64,000 bases of DNA from Brevibacillus composti (GCF_016406105.1 NZ_CP066308.1:1065501-1129500), one strand, 5' to 3'. Positions 37,065 through 45,667 are shown, counted from the stretch's first letter. The notes: generated from the sequence alone by a model not told the origin. Numbers and translations are program-made.

Positions 37065-38000
37065 ATGTTTATTGTTGATTTTCACTGTGATGCTCTCTAT
37101 AAAATGTGGAAAAGCAAGGAGCCGCTCTCCTTTCGTGATGCGCCCGAACTGGATGCCAATCTCGAAAGGCTGATCGCGGGCCAGGTGAAGCTGCAGTGCT
37201 TTGCGCTGTACGTCCCGCCCACGCTGAATGCGGAACAGCAGTTTCAGGCGATCCTCGACCAAATCGATCTTTTTCACGAAAACGTGCTGAAACAACATCC
37301 GGAGATGAAGAAAATCCAAGAGTGGTCTGAACTGGACGGTCTCCGGGATGGAGAGATCGGGGCGCTCCTGACGCTGGAGGGCACCGAAGCGATCGGAAAT
37401 GACCTGACCAAGCTGCGCATCCTCTATTATTTGGGCGTCCGCTCTGTCGGTCTGACCTGGAATTATGCCAATCTGGCAGCGGACGGAGCCTGGGAAAAGA
37501 GAAACGCGGGCTTGACCGCTTTCGGCAAAGAGATCGTGCAGCAAAACAACCAGCATGGCGTGCTGACAGATGTCTCCCATCTGAGCGAGCGTAGCTTTTG
37601 GGATGTGATCGAGCTGGCGCGTTACCCGATTGCCAGTCATTCCAATGCCAAGGCCATCTGCGATCATCCGCGGAATCTGTCGGATGAACAGGCCCGCGCC
37701 CTCTTTGCCAAAGGCGGCATGATCCACGTCGTCTACTGCCCGCCCTTTGTCAAACCGGGAGGCGATGCGGCCATCTCCGACTTGATCCGCCATATCGATC
37801 ATTTTTGCTCGCTGGGCGGCGTCGGCCAGATCGGGTTCGGTTCGGATTTTGACGGGATCAGCTCCTACGTCAAGGGGCTTGAGCACGCCGGTATGCTGCC
37901 CAACCTGATCGATGAACTGCTGAAGCACTATTCGGAGGCGGAAGTCCGGGGATTTGCCGGCGAAAACTTTTTGCGCAACCGTCCCCGTCACCTACAATAA
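37065..38000 (+). CDS. Membrane-dipeptidase-type zinc dipeptidase (M19)
   Basis: A 311-residue TIM-barrel dipeptidase of the renal dipeptidase family. The first metal ligands are His7 and Asp9 in DFHCDA, the bridging Glu lies in LTLEGTE, and histidines follow in DVSHLS and PIASHSN. Bacterial M19 enzymes often accept dipeptides with a C-terminal D-residue. There is no signal peptide. Start 37065 has AAAAGGGG upstream; the longer frame from 36969 adds unrelated sequence. Confidence 0.9.
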   Translation: MFIVDFHCDALYKMWKSKEPLSFRDAPELDANLERLIAGQVKLQCFALYVPPTLNAEQQFQAILDQIDLFHENVLKQHPEMKKIQEWSELDGLRDGEIGALLTLEGTEAIGNDLTKLRILYYLGVRSVGLTWNYANLAADGAWEKRNAGLTAFGKEIVQQNNQHGVLTDVSHLSERSFWDVIELARYPIASHSNAKAICDHPRNLSDEQARALFAKGGMIHVVYCPPFVKPGGDAAISDLIRHIDHFCSLGGVGQIGFGSDFDGISSYVKGLEHAGMLPNLIDELLKHYSEAEVRGFAGENFLRNRPRHLQ

Positions 38001-38048
38001 GAGAGTACGGACATTCTATTTGAACAGGAAAAGAGGGGAGCAGGGCAG

Positions 38049-39125
38049 ATGGGAGGCAAAAATATTCGCGAGTACGGCATCGTCGTCGGCAAGCTGCCGA
38101 CGGGTCAGAAAAACTGCCTGACCGATGTGGAGGGCGTGCGCGTGGGACATGTAACCCTCGATTACCCCTTGGAAACGGGGGAAGGGGAGTACGTCTGCAC
38201 GGGAGTGACGGCCATCCTGCCGCATGGAGGAAGCCTTTTTCGCGAAAAGGTAACGGCTGCGAGCTATGTTTTCAACGGCTTCGGGAAAACGACCGGACTG
38301 GTTCAGGTCAATGAGCTGGGCGTGCTGGAATCGCCGATCATGCTCACCAATACCTTTTCGGTCCCGGCCGTCACGGCGGGAACGCTCCGCTACATGCTGG
38401 AGCAAAACAGCGAGATCGGCGATACCACCGGGACAGTCAACATCGTCGTGGGGGAGTGCAATGACGGCCATCTCAACTCCATCCGCGCTTGTGCGGTCCA
38501 GCCGGAGCACGCGATCGAGGCGATCGGGCGGGCATCGACGGAAAAAGCGGAGCAAGGTGCCGTCGGCGCGGGAAAAGGGATGGTGTGCTTTGGACATAAG
38601 GGCGGAATCGGCACCTCATCCCGGGTGGTCCAAACAGAAGAGGCGGTCTATACGGTAGGGGTGCTGGTGCTCAGCAATTTTGGCAGAAAAGAAGATTTTC
38701 TCATCGAGAGGTACCGTTCGCTCGCAGCGTCTGCGCCGCAAGCGCTGGACGATCTCCCGGACGGTTCGATCATCATCGTGCTGGCCACGGATGCTCCATT
38801 GAGTGACCGTCAGCTGCTCCGCGTCGCCAAGCGGACGGGAATCGGGCTGGGGAGGACCGGAAGCTGCTATGGTCACGGCAGCGGCGATATCGTCATCGCC
38901 TTTTCTACCGCGCACAAGATCCCGCATGCCACCAGCCAGGTGACAGAGGTGCGCACGCAGCTTCGCGAAGAGCATCCCGCGATGAACCAGTTGTTCGCGG
39001 CCGCAGCGGAGGCCGCAGAAGAGGCGATTCTCAATTCTCTGTCCCAAGCGGAGACCACGACGGGTAGACGCGGGCGCATCATTCACGCCTTCCCGTTCGG
39101 TGGGGAAGGGGAGGGCAGCCATTGA
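38049..39125 (+). CDS. P1-family aminopeptidase (DmpA type)
   Basis: A 358-residue N-terminal nucleophile peptidase. DmpA-type enzymes cut themselves between Gly and Ser; the matching site here is Gly239-Ser240 in PDGSIIIV, followed by ATDAPL as in the family. The GNV-type core GTVNIVVGECNDG is present. Members hydrolyse L- or D-aminoacyl peptides and amides and beta-peptides. The stop overlaps the next start (TTGA), so it is coupled to the following hydrolase gene. Confidence 0.88.
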   Translation: MGGKNIREYGIVVGKLPTGQKNCLTDVEGVRVGHVTLDYPLETGEGEYVCTGVTAILPHGGSLFREKVTAASYVFNGFGKTTGLVQVNELGVLESPIMLTNTFSVPAVTAGTLRYMLEQNSEIGDTTGTVNIVVGECNDGHLNSIRACAVQPEHAIEAIGRASTEKAEQGAVGAGKGMVCFGHKGGIGTSSRVVQTEEAVYTVGVLVLSNFGRKEDFLIERYRSLAASAPQALDDLPDGSIIIVLATDAPLSDRQLLRVAKRTGIGLGRTGSCYGHGSGDIVIAFSTAHKIPHATSQVTEVRTQLREEHPAMNQLFAAAAEAAEEAILNSLSQAETTTGRRGRIIHAFPFGGEGEGSH

Positions 39126-40471
39126 TCAGGTCTGTGAACAGCGGCGAATGGAGCCAGGTAGAAGACTATGTCCGCGAAAAAATGGGGCGGGAAGGAATAG
39201 CCGGAGCTGCCATAGCGGTATCCCGCCGGGGCGAGATCGTCTATGAGCAGGGATTTGGCGTGCGCGATCTGGAGACGGGAGAACCGGTCACGCCGGATAC
39301 GATCTTCGGCATCGCGTCCGTCACCAAATCATTCACGGCGCTGGCGGTCATGCAGCTGGCAGAGCAAGGCAAGCTGTCCATCGATGACCCCGTCACCGCC
39401 TATTTGCCGGAATTCGCCCTCTCGACGCTGGAGCAGCCGGAGCTCGTCCGCATCCATCACTTGCTCAGCCATACGACAGGACTTGCGCCGATCCAAAGGA
39501 GAGAGGACTTGACCAGGCTGAGCGACCACCTCGCGTACGTTGCCCAGGATCACGAGCTTTTGGGTCTGCCCGGCGAGTATTTCAGCTACTGCAATGATAC
39601 ATTCTTGCTGCTCGGGCTGATCATCGAGAGGGTGACGGGCCGGCTGTTCCGCAGGCATATGACGGCAGAGCTGCTGGACCGGCTGGAGATGAACCGGTCT
39701 ACCTTCAGTTTGGAGGAAGTGGCGAGGATGTCGAACGTATCCGTTCCCTACGTGAAAAATGCGGACGGCAGCGGATTGTTGAAAGCAGCCTGGCCGCTTC
39801 TGGGCAATTATGAGGTCGGCGGCGGCATCCGATCCAACGTGCGGGATTTGCTCACATACGGCCAGCTCTACACCAATGGGGGCAGCGCCCGCGGGGAGCG
39901 CATCTTGAGCGAAGAATGGATCAGGCGGATGTGGCAGCCGGTTCATCCGATCGTCCGAAAAACCAGCTACGGGTACGGACTCAAATCAACCCCGGACTAC
40001 GCAGGCGCGGGCGTGACCCTCGTCGAGCACGGGGGCGGACAGCCCGGTGTCTCTTCGCACTTCGGCTTCGTTCCCGAAGAGGGGATCGCGGCTGTCGTCT
40101 TGACCAATGTAGCTCACGTGCCTGCCCGCGATTTATGGCTGGCCGCGATTCATCGGGAGCTGGGCCTGCCGCTGGATCTGCGGGAGCAGGAGCCGGAGTA
40201 CGAGGCAGCTTCAGATGAGCTGGAGCGCTTTATCGGCACTTACGCCTGTGAGGAGGGCGGACGCCTGTCGGTTACGCGCGCCTCGGACGGTCTGCGAGCG
40301 GAGCTGGCGGGAGAAGTCCATCCGCTGCGGGCGAGCGACAGCCGGACGCTGGTCATGATGAGTGAGGGGATGCCGCTCCCGTTTTTCTGGAAAGAGGGGG
40401 AGAAGGCCTGGGCGGTCCTGCTCGGCTCCCGCATGCTGACGCGAAAAGAAGAAGAGGGAATAGAGAAATAG
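39122..40471 (+). CDS. Serine hydrolase of the beta-lactamase/D-aminopeptidase fold
   Basis: A 449-residue class-C beta-lactamase-fold protein. Catalytic motifs are SVTK at 66-69, YCN at 156-158 and HGG near 304. A smaller C-terminal beta domain follows at about 365-445, as in D-aminopeptidases and esterases of this group. No signal peptide is visible, so an antibiotic-hydrolysing role is unlikely. It starts at a TTG overlapping the previous stop with GGGAGGG upstream, and ends the D-peptide operon. Confidence 0.87.
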   Translation: MIRSVNSGEWSQVEDYVREKMGREGIAGAAIAVSRRGEIVYEQGFGVRDLETGEPVTPDTIFGIASVTKSFTALAVMQLAEQGKLSIDDPVTAYLPEFALSTLEQPELVRIHHLLSHTTGLAPIQRREDLTRLSDHLAYVAQDHELLGLPGEYFSYCNDTFLLLGLIIERVTGRLFRRHMTAELLDRLEMNRSTFSLEEVARMSNVSVPYVKNADGSGLLKAAWPLLGNYEVGGGIRSNVRDLLTYGQLYTNGGSARGERILSEEWIRRMWQPVHPIVRKTSYGYGLKSTPDYAGAGVTLVEHGGGQPGVSSHFGFVPEEGIAAVVLTNVAHVPARDLWLAAIHRELGLPLDLREQEPEYEAASDELERFIGTYACEEGGRLSVTRASDGLRAELAGEVHPLRASDSRTLVMMSEGMPLPFFWKEGEKAWAVLLGSRMLTRKEEEGIEK

Positions 40472-40495
40472 CCATCCGCTGGGGATGGCTATTTT
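40466..40495. terminator. Bidirectional terminator between convergent genes
   Basis: AAATAGCCATCC and GGATGGCTATTT form a perfect 12-bp stem with a five-base loop and T-run. It overlaps the stop codon of the convergent yfhP-like gene. Confidence 0.88.
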
Positions 40496-41352
40496 TCCAT
40501 GGACTCGAACAAAAACGAACCGCCCCGGTCAAAAAAGCGGGGATCATAGATCGCGAGCCGCTGCGGCGTGTCCTCCACGACGACCATGGGAGCCCATTTG
40601 GCCAAGGTACGGGCCTCCGGATTTTGCTCAAAAAGCGGCTGAAGATCGGCCTCCTCGGCGGATGTGAGCTGATGGAGCAAGACAGGCTCCGCCCAGAGAG
40701 AGGTCCGAACGATGTCGACCTGCCCTCCCTTTTTGCCGATGACTTTATACGTTCCGGGCTGGAAATCGGCAGCCAGCACGACTTGATCGTAGCGAGACAT
40801 CGCCGACTCTTTGATCGCGAGGCCCTGTACGGTTTGGCTGGCAAATTGCAGGACGATCAGGCAGGCGACAGCGCGAAACACCAGATGAGCCGGTTTTTTG
40901 CCAAAACGGGCCAGCAGAAAACCTGCCAGGATCAGCGCCCAGACGACCAGATCGATGATCGGCACCGTGCCAATCGCTACTCGCATCTCGGAAAAGGGCT
41001 CCCAGTACCCTGTTCCCCACGGGTTGAATATATCTGCCGTGATGTGGACGAATACGGCGAGCATGCCCAACCAGAAAATCCGCTTGTCGAATATGCGCCA
41101 AAACAGCCAGGAGAGTGCGGCCAAAAGCAAGGCCCAGAGCGGTACGAGAAAGACGGAATGGGTAATGCCGCGATGCCACATCAGATACTCGCCGCCGCGG
41201 TCCCACAGCTGGGAGACGACATCGATGTCCGGGATTTCGCTCCCCGCGACAGCGGTAAACAGCAAAGCCCGCTTGGACTCGCGGCTCAAGTTTTCAGTTT
41301 GGATTGATTTGTACAGCACCAGGCCGATTAGGGCATGTGTTACAGTATCCAT
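40489..41352 (-). CDS. Membrane-bound metal-dependent hydrolase-like protein (DUF457, YfhP/YdjM type)
   Basis: A 287-residue membrane protein starting MDTVTHALIGLVLYK, with the histidine-containing THAL, WHRGITHS and HITADIFNPWGT motifs of the YdjM/YfhP family and four or five helices in the first half. The C-terminal 110 residues are soluble. The biochemical role is not settled in the family. Start at 41352 has GGGGGAGGTG upstream. Confidence 0.85.
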   Translation of the reverse strand: MDTVTHALIGLVLYKSIQTENLSRESKRALLFTAVAGSEIPDIDVVSQLWDRGGEYLMWHRGITHSVFLVPLWALLLAALSWLFWRIFDKRIFWLGMLAVFVHITADIFNPWGTGYWEPFSEMRVAIGTVPIIDLVVWALILAGFLLARFGKKPAHLVFRAVACLIVLQFASQTVQGLAIKESAMSRYDQVVLAADFQPGTYKVIGKKGGQVDIVRTSLWAEPVLLHQLTSAEEADLQPLFEQNPEARTLAKWAPMVVVEDTPQRLAIYDPRFFDRGGSFLFESMEK

Positions 41353-41564
41353 CTCGATCAGCACCTCCCCCGTGTACAACGAGAACCTATGAATGATGGA
41401 CTGTAAGCAACAAGTTTAATCGTATCACAATCGGATCAAACAATCAGCGGGCGGAACTGCCTGGATGTGTTGCGTATTTCAGTGGGAGCGAAAGAAGATT
41501 CGTCGGATTATAACTTTGTGCTATACTGGTTGGACAGGAAGAAAATAGCAGGGAGGCGGGAGAG

Positions 41565-41798
41565 GTGACCTTCGTTGAAATTTTCGTAGCCGGGATCCTT
41601 GTCTTGTGGATAGGCAGTCTCATCATGGTGTTTGGGGGAAAAAAGAAAGGGAAAAAGCGGAGGCGTTATTCCGCAAGTGCGGACGGCTCTCCTGGCTACT
41701 ACAGCGATTCCGGAAAAGACCGGGATTCGGGCGGCTTTTGGAGCGACGGCGGGTCCGACGGCGGCGGTGGCGGTGACGGCGGCGGCGGTGGCGACTAG
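41565..41798 (+). CDS. Small single-span membrane protein with Gly/Asp-rich tail
   Basis: A 77-residue protein: one membrane helix (about 4-24), a strongly basic stretch GKKKGKKRRRYS, a Ser/Asp/Tyr region and a tail of two GGGGGD repeats. It starts with GTG behind AGGGAGGCGGG. I recognise no family. The topology suggests a positively charged segment on the inner face and a flexible acidic tail. Confidence 0.6.
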   Translation: MTFVEIFVAGILVLWIGSLIMVFGGKKKGKKRRRYSASADGSPGYYSDSGKDRDSGGFWSDGGSDGGGGGDGGGGGD

Positions 41799-41883
41799 CC
41801 GCGGTAGGGGAAAGAGAAAATTTTTGCGCGCGGATGGAATGCGCCGATTTGCCGTGTTACAATGATTGGGAAATCACGAAGTG

Positions 41884-41902
41884 CAGACCGGTTGCCGGTC
41901 TG
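41884..41902 (+). promoter_or_regulatory. First hairpin of the rsgA leader
   Basis: CAGACCGG-TTG-CCGGTCTG is a perfect 8-bp hairpin placed one base before the ribosome site of the leader ORF. Its last three bases are shared with the alternative stem 41900-41909/41973-41982. Confidence 0.6.
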
Positions 41903-41918
41903 AAAGGAGAGATGTTTT

Positions 41919-41993
41919 ATGACGATGACATTCATTGCCGAGAGAAGAGAAGCAACAGGGGTCACAGGGATCCTCCTTTCAGTCGGGCAGTAA
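41919..41993 (+). CDS. Leader peptide ORF upstream of rsgA
   Basis: A 24-codon frame starting MTMTFIAERREATGVTG and ending SVGQ, with a near-ideal ribosome site AAAGGAGA eight bases upstream. Its 3' part holds GGATCCTCCTTTCAG (41968-41982), complementary both to its own ribosome site and to that of rsgA. The design is that of a translation-attenuation leader. Confidence 0.5.
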   Translation: MTMTFIAERREATGVTGILLSVGQ

Positions 41994-42060
41994 CCGTTCT
42001 TTAAGTGAGGATATCCTGTGGCCGGTTTTTCCTTGAAAAAAGAAAACCGATTACAGGAGG
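41968..42060 (+). promoter_or_regulatory. Candidate translation attenuator controlling rsgA
   Basis: GGATCCTCCT (41968-41977) can pair with the rsgA ribosome region AGGAGGAATCC with one bulged A, hiding the start. The overlapping CTCCTTTCAG (41973-41982) can instead pair perfectly with CTGAAAGGAG (41900-41909), the leader ribosome site. Between them lies another hairpin with CGGTTTT/GAAAACCG arms (about 42015-42051). The two pairings exclude each other, so ribosome position on the leader could decide rsgA translation. Confidence 0.5.
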
Positions 42061-42069
42061 AATCCACAC

Positions 42070-43140
42070 GTGAATCCATATTTGTTGTCTTTGGGCTGGA
42101 ATGATACCTTTGCCAGCCATGCCATGCCATACCTGGAACAGGGAATGGAAGTAGGGCGTATCGCCCTTGAACATAAACGGATGTACCGTATTTTTACCGC
42201 GCACGGCGAGCTGTTGGGGGAAGTCTCCGGCAAACTTCGCTACGAAGCGGCCGGGCGTGAGGATTATCCAGCCGTAGGCGATTGGGTGGTCATCAGTCCG
42301 CGCCCGGAGGAGAAAAGAGCGACGATCCATGCGATTCTGCCCCGGCGCAGCAAGTTTTCCCGCAAGGCGGCGGGTTCCGGGGTCGAAGAACAGATTGTGG
42401 CGGCCAATGTCGATACGGTCTTTCTGGTTAATGCTCTGAACAATGATTACAATCTGCGCCGTCTGGAGCGCTATCTCATCCTCGCTTGGGAGAGCGGGGC
42501 CAATCCGGTGATCGTGCTGAGCAAGGCGGACCTGTGCGCGGACCTGGCTGCGAGAATCGCAGAGGTCGAGGCCGTGGCCGTCGGAGTGCCGGTCCATGCG
42601 ATCAGCTCGGAGCTCGGTCAGGGCCTTGACGCTCTGGCGCCGTATCTGGGCGGCGGACAAACAGTAGCGCTGCTCGGCTCCTCGGGTGTCGGCAAATCGA
42701 CGCTGATCAACCGCCTGGCGGGAAAAGACCTGCAGCAGGTCAAGGAAGTGCGTGCAGGCGATGACCGCGGACGGCATACGACGACGCACCGGGAGCTGTT
42801 TCAGCTGTCCGGCGGCGGGCTGATGATCGATACGCCCGGCATGCGGGAGCTGCAGCTCTGGGAGGGCGACGAGGGCTTCCGCGACGCTTTTGACGATGTA
42901 GAGACACTGGCTGCCTCTTGCCGCTTCCACGACTGCCAGCACCAAAAGGAGCCGGGCTGTGCGATCCGCCTCGCCATCGAGGACGGGCGTCTGGAGCGTT
43001 CCCGCTATGACAGCTATCGCAAGCTGCAGCGGGAACTGGCGCATCAAGCGAGAAAAGAGGATGCCGCTCTGCGGGCAGCCGAAAAGGAAAAATGGAAAAA
43101 GATCCACAAGTCCCTGCGGCACACCAAGCCGAAACGCTAG
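42070..43140 (+). CDS. rsgA: Ribosome-small-subunit GTPase RsgA-like protein
   Basis: A 356-residue circularly permuted GTPase of the RsgA/YjeQ family that acts in late 30S maturation. The N-terminal OB fold is about 25-100, the G4-type motif SKAD is at 151-154, the P-loop GSSGVGKST at 203-211, DTPG at 253-256 and the zinc knuckle ligands Cys283, His286, Cys288 and Cys296. The N-terminus is about 50 residues longer than in the short YloQ form, so this may be the second paralogue found in some Bacilli. GTG start with AGGAGG nine bases upstream, inside the attenuator structure. Confidence 0.88.
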   Translation: MNPYLLSLGWNDTFASHAMPYLEQGMEVGRIALEHKRMYRIFTAHGELLGEVSGKLRYEAAGREDYPAVGDWVVISPRPEEKRATIHAILPRRSKFSRKAAGSGVEEQIVAANVDTVFLVNALNNDYNLRRLERYLILAWESGANPVIVLSKADLCADLAARIAEVEAVAVGVPVHAISSELGQGLDALAPYLGGGQTVALLGSSGVGKSTLINRLAGKDLQQVKEVRAGDDRGRHTTTHRELFQLSGGGLMIDTPGMRELQLWEGDEGFRDAFDDVETLAASCRFHDCQHQKEPGCAIRLAIEDGRLERSRYDSYRKLQRELAHQARKEDAALRAAEKEKWKKIHKSLRHTKPKR

Positions 43141-43149
43141 CTTTTCAAC

Positions 43150-43180
43150 AGGTCCCTTGCGATGGCGAGGGGCCTTTTAC
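43150..43180 (+). terminator. Terminator of rsgA
   Basis: AGGTCCCT pairs with AGGGGCCT (one G-T pair) and is followed by TTTTAC. Confidence 0.65.
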
Positions 43181-43220
43181 TTGCCCTTTTTTCTTTTCGC
43201 AAGGATTCCAAAAAATACGC

Positions 43221-43250
43221 TTGCTCCCGTTATGGGTCCTATGGTAGATT
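43221..43250 (+). promoter_or_regulatory. Probable promoter of the riboswitch-xpt-pbuX transcript
   Basis: TTGCTC and TAGATT with an 18-base spacer, about 30 bases before the riboswitch aptamer. Confidence 0.4.
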
Positions 43251-43278
43251 TGTCTGTATCAATCGAACATAGCTGACA

Positions 43279-43346
43279 ACTCGTATAATTTTGGGAATTG
43301 GCCCATGAGTTTCTACCGGGTGACCGTAAATCGCCTGACTACGAGT
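43279..43346 (+). promoter_or_regulatory. Purine (guanine-type) riboswitch aptamer
   Basis: The P1 stem is ACTCGT/ACGAGT. The conserved core TATAAT, TTTCTACCGGG with its partner loop, and CGTAAATCGCCTGACTACG all match the purine aptamer. The base that pairs with the ligand is C in CTGACTACG, as in guanine/hypoxanthine sensors rather than adenine ones. It precedes xpt, its usual target. Confidence 0.93.
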
Positions 43347-43449
43347 GAACGAGCGACCGGATCTGCGTTTTCCAAGCCCTTGGTTTCATAGGGGGGGAGA
43401 GCTGTTGTCTGGTTGCCTGCACGTTTTTCGTGACCGCCAAAAGGGATAG

Positions 43450-43530
43450 GCCCAGTGGAGCGGTTTTCACTTGGAGTTGGGATCGTATGGCCAACCGGTG
43501 AAAACTGTCTTCACTGGGCTTTTGATTTTT
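43450..43530 (+). terminator. Riboswitch-controlled terminator of xpt
   Basis: A tall stem: GCCCAGTG/CACTGGGC outside, GGTTTTCAC/GTGAAAACT in the middle and GTTGG/CCAAC at the top, then TTTTGATTTTT. It should form when guanine binds the aptamer and stop transcription before xpt. Confidence 0.85.
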
Positions 43531-43580
43531 CTCATTGAGGCAGAATAGACGGAGACCATCCAGGACTAGGAGGAAATAGC

Positions 43581-44171
43581 GTGAAGGAATTGCAAGAGCG
43601 AATTATCCGGGACGGACGGGCGTTGTCGGAGACAGTATTGAAGGTGGACGCATTTCTCAATCATCAGGTGGACGCAGAGCTGACGATGAAAATTGGACAG
43701 GCGTTTGCCGATCTGTTTCGCGCGGAGGGTGTGACCAAGGTTTTGACCGTAGAGGCGAGCGGCATTCATTTCGCTCTGGCAACGGCGTATGCCCTGGGGG
43801 TTCCGTTTGTCTATGCGAAAAAGAAAAAGGCGGTCACGCTCTCGGATGACGTATACTCGGCTCCTGTCTATTCGTTTACCCGCCAGGAGCACTATCAGAT
43901 CAGCATCGCCAAGCAGTACCTCGGCGCGGAGGAGCGCGTATTGATCGTCGATGATTTTCTCGCGACGGGGGCAGCGCTCGTAGGCTTGACGCAAATCGTA
44001 AAAGACGCAGGAGCACACCTCGTCGGGGTGGGAGCTGTCGTCGAAAAAAGCTTTCAGGAAGGCCGCGGCCTGCTGGAAGACGCAGGGGTCCGCGTGGAAT
44101 CGCTGGCACGGATCAAATCGATGAAACCGGGAGAGATTCACTTTATGGAATCTGCTCCTGTCCATTCCTAA
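43581..44171 (+). CDS. xpt: Xanthine phosphoribosyltransferase
   Basis: A 196-residue type I phosphoribosyltransferase converting xanthine and PRPP to XMP. The PRPP loop VLIVDDFLATGAA and the hood sequence AKKKKAVTLSDDVYSAPVYS are diagnostic. GTG start after AGGAGGAAATAGC. It follows a guanine riboswitch and precedes the xanthine permease by 49 bases. Confidence 0.95.
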   Translation: MKELQERIIRDGRALSETVLKVDAFLNHQVDAELTMKIGQAFADLFRAEGVTKVLTVEASGIHFALATAYALGVPFVYAKKKKAVTLSDDVYSAPVYSFTRQEHYQISIAKQYLGAEERVLIVDDFLATGAALVGLTQIVKDAGAHLVGVGAVVEKSFQEGRGLLEDAGVRVESLARIKSMKPGEIHFMESAPVHS

Positions 44172-44220
44172 AACAAGACGGTTGCGACCGATCATTCTTC
44201 CAAAGGAGAGAAAAACGTCC

Positions 44221-45528
44221 ATGTTGTCCACACAAAAAACGCTGACGCTGGGCATGCAGCACGTGCTGGCCATGTATGCAGGGGCTGTAATCGTTCCGCT
44301 GATCATCGGGGACGCGCTGAATCTGACACCGGCCCAGATCGCCTACCTGATCGCAGCCGATCTGTTTACCTGCGGGATCGCCACACTGCTGCAGGTGATC
44401 GGCACCCGGTATACGGGCATCAAGCTGCCGGTCGTGCTCGGCTGTACCTTTACGGCGGTAGGGCCGATCATCGCCATCGCCTCGACAAACAATCTGGCGA
44501 CAGCGTACGGAGCGATTATTCTGTCCGGGATCTTCATGGTCCTCGCTGCGCCGCTTTTTGGCAAACTGCTACGCTATTTTCCCACGGTCGTCCAAGGCTC
44601 CGTGGTTACGATTATCGGTCTGTCCCTGATTCCGGTAGCGATGAACAATGCGGCCGGGGGAGCGGGCAGCCCTGACTTTGGCAATCCGCGCAATCTGCTT
44701 CTGGCACTGGGGACATTGGCTATCATTTTGCTCATTAACCGACTCTTTACCGGATTTATCCGGGCGATCTCCGTGTTGCTGGGATTAGCTTGCGGGACGC
44801 TGGTCGCCTACTTCATGGGGATGGTCAGCTTTGACAATGTGGCGACGGCTTCCTGGGTAAGCATCGTCCAGCCGTTCTACTTTGGCGTACCGGAGATCAA
44901 TCTCGTCGCCGTTCTGACGATGATCATCGTCAACATCATCAGCATGGCGGAATCGACGGGGGTATACTTCGCGCTGGGGAAAGTGACGGAGACAGAAGTC
45001 ACCCGACAGGATGTCGTGAAAGGATTGCGCGGGGAAGGCGTCGCGATCGTTCTCGGCGGGATTTTCAATGCGTTTCCGTACACCGCTTTTTCGCAAAACG
45101 TCGGGCTGGTTTCGCTGACAGGCATCAAGAGCCGGCACGTCATGATCGGCGCAGGCGGCATCCTGGTCGTACTGGGGCTTTTGCCCAAGCTGGCTGCACT
45201 TACGACAATCATCCCGAATCCCGTACTCGGCGGGGCGATGATCGCGATGTTCGGCATGGTCGTAGCCTCCGGCATCAATATTCTCTCGCGTGTGGACCTG
45301 CGCCAGAATGAGAATCTGCTGATCGCGGCTTGCAGCATTGCGGTCGGACTGGGATCCGCTGCGGTGCCGGCCATGTTCGACCAACTGCCCACCATGCTGA
45401 AAATGCTGATGCAAAACGGCATTGTGACAGGCTCTCTCACCGCCGTGCTGCTGAATATCCTATTGCTCCACACCAAAAAAGAGCATCGGGATGCCGTCTC
45501 GGCAGCGCCTGCTGTGTCCGAGGTCTAA
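44221..45528 (+). CDS. pbuX: Xanthine permease (NCS2 family)
   Basis: A 435-residue transporter with 14 membrane segments in two inverted halves. GMQHVLAMYAGAVIVPLIIG opens the protein and the TM8/TM10 substrate region (AESTGVYFALGKVT, QNVGLVSLTGIKSR) is intact, in contrast to the decayed NCS2 gene at 24692. Start 44221 has AAAGGAGAG upstream. It shares the riboswitch transcript with xpt. Confidence 0.93.
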   Translation: MLSTQKTLTLGMQHVLAMYAGAVIVPLIIGDALNLTPAQIAYLIAADLFTCGIATLLQVIGTRYTGIKLPVVLGCTFTAVGPIIAIASTNNLATAYGAIILSGIFMVLAAPLFGKLLRYFPTVVQGSVVTIIGLSLIPVAMNNAAGGAGSPDFGNPRNLLLALGTLAIILLINRLFTGFIRAISVLLGLACGTLVAYFMGMVSFDNVATASWVSIVQPFYFGVPEINLVAVLTMIIVNIISMAESTGVYFALGKVTETEVTRQDVVKGLRGEGVAIVLGGIFNAFPYTAFSQNVGLVSLTGIKSRHVMIGAGGILVVLGLLPKLAALTTIIPNPVLGGAMIAMFGMVVASGINILSRVDLRQNENLLIAACSIAVGLGSAAVPAMFDQLPTMLKMLMQNGIVTGSLTAVLLNILLLHTKKEHRDAVSAAPAVSEV

Positions 45529-45554
45529 AGCAAAATAGAGGAAGTTACAGAAAC

Positions 45555-45601
45555 AGGGTGTTCCACCGTCGCAACGGACGGGGAGCACCCTTCTTTTTTT
45601 C
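45555..45601 (+). terminator. Terminator of xpt-pbuX
   Basis: AGGGTG(CTCC-side) and its complement AGCACCCT with an inner CCGTC/GACGG stem, followed by TTCTTTTTTT. Confidence 0.85.
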
Positions 45602-45667
45602 CAACAGCGCTCCGGCCGTGCAAGCCTGATCGGAGCCATATGGCATGGCAGAGCCGATGCCGCCCTA

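Noticed and set aside
39122..40471. Class C beta-lactamase conferring antibiotic resistance
   Set aside because: Fold motifs fit, but there is no export signal and the neighbours are cytoplasmic peptidases.
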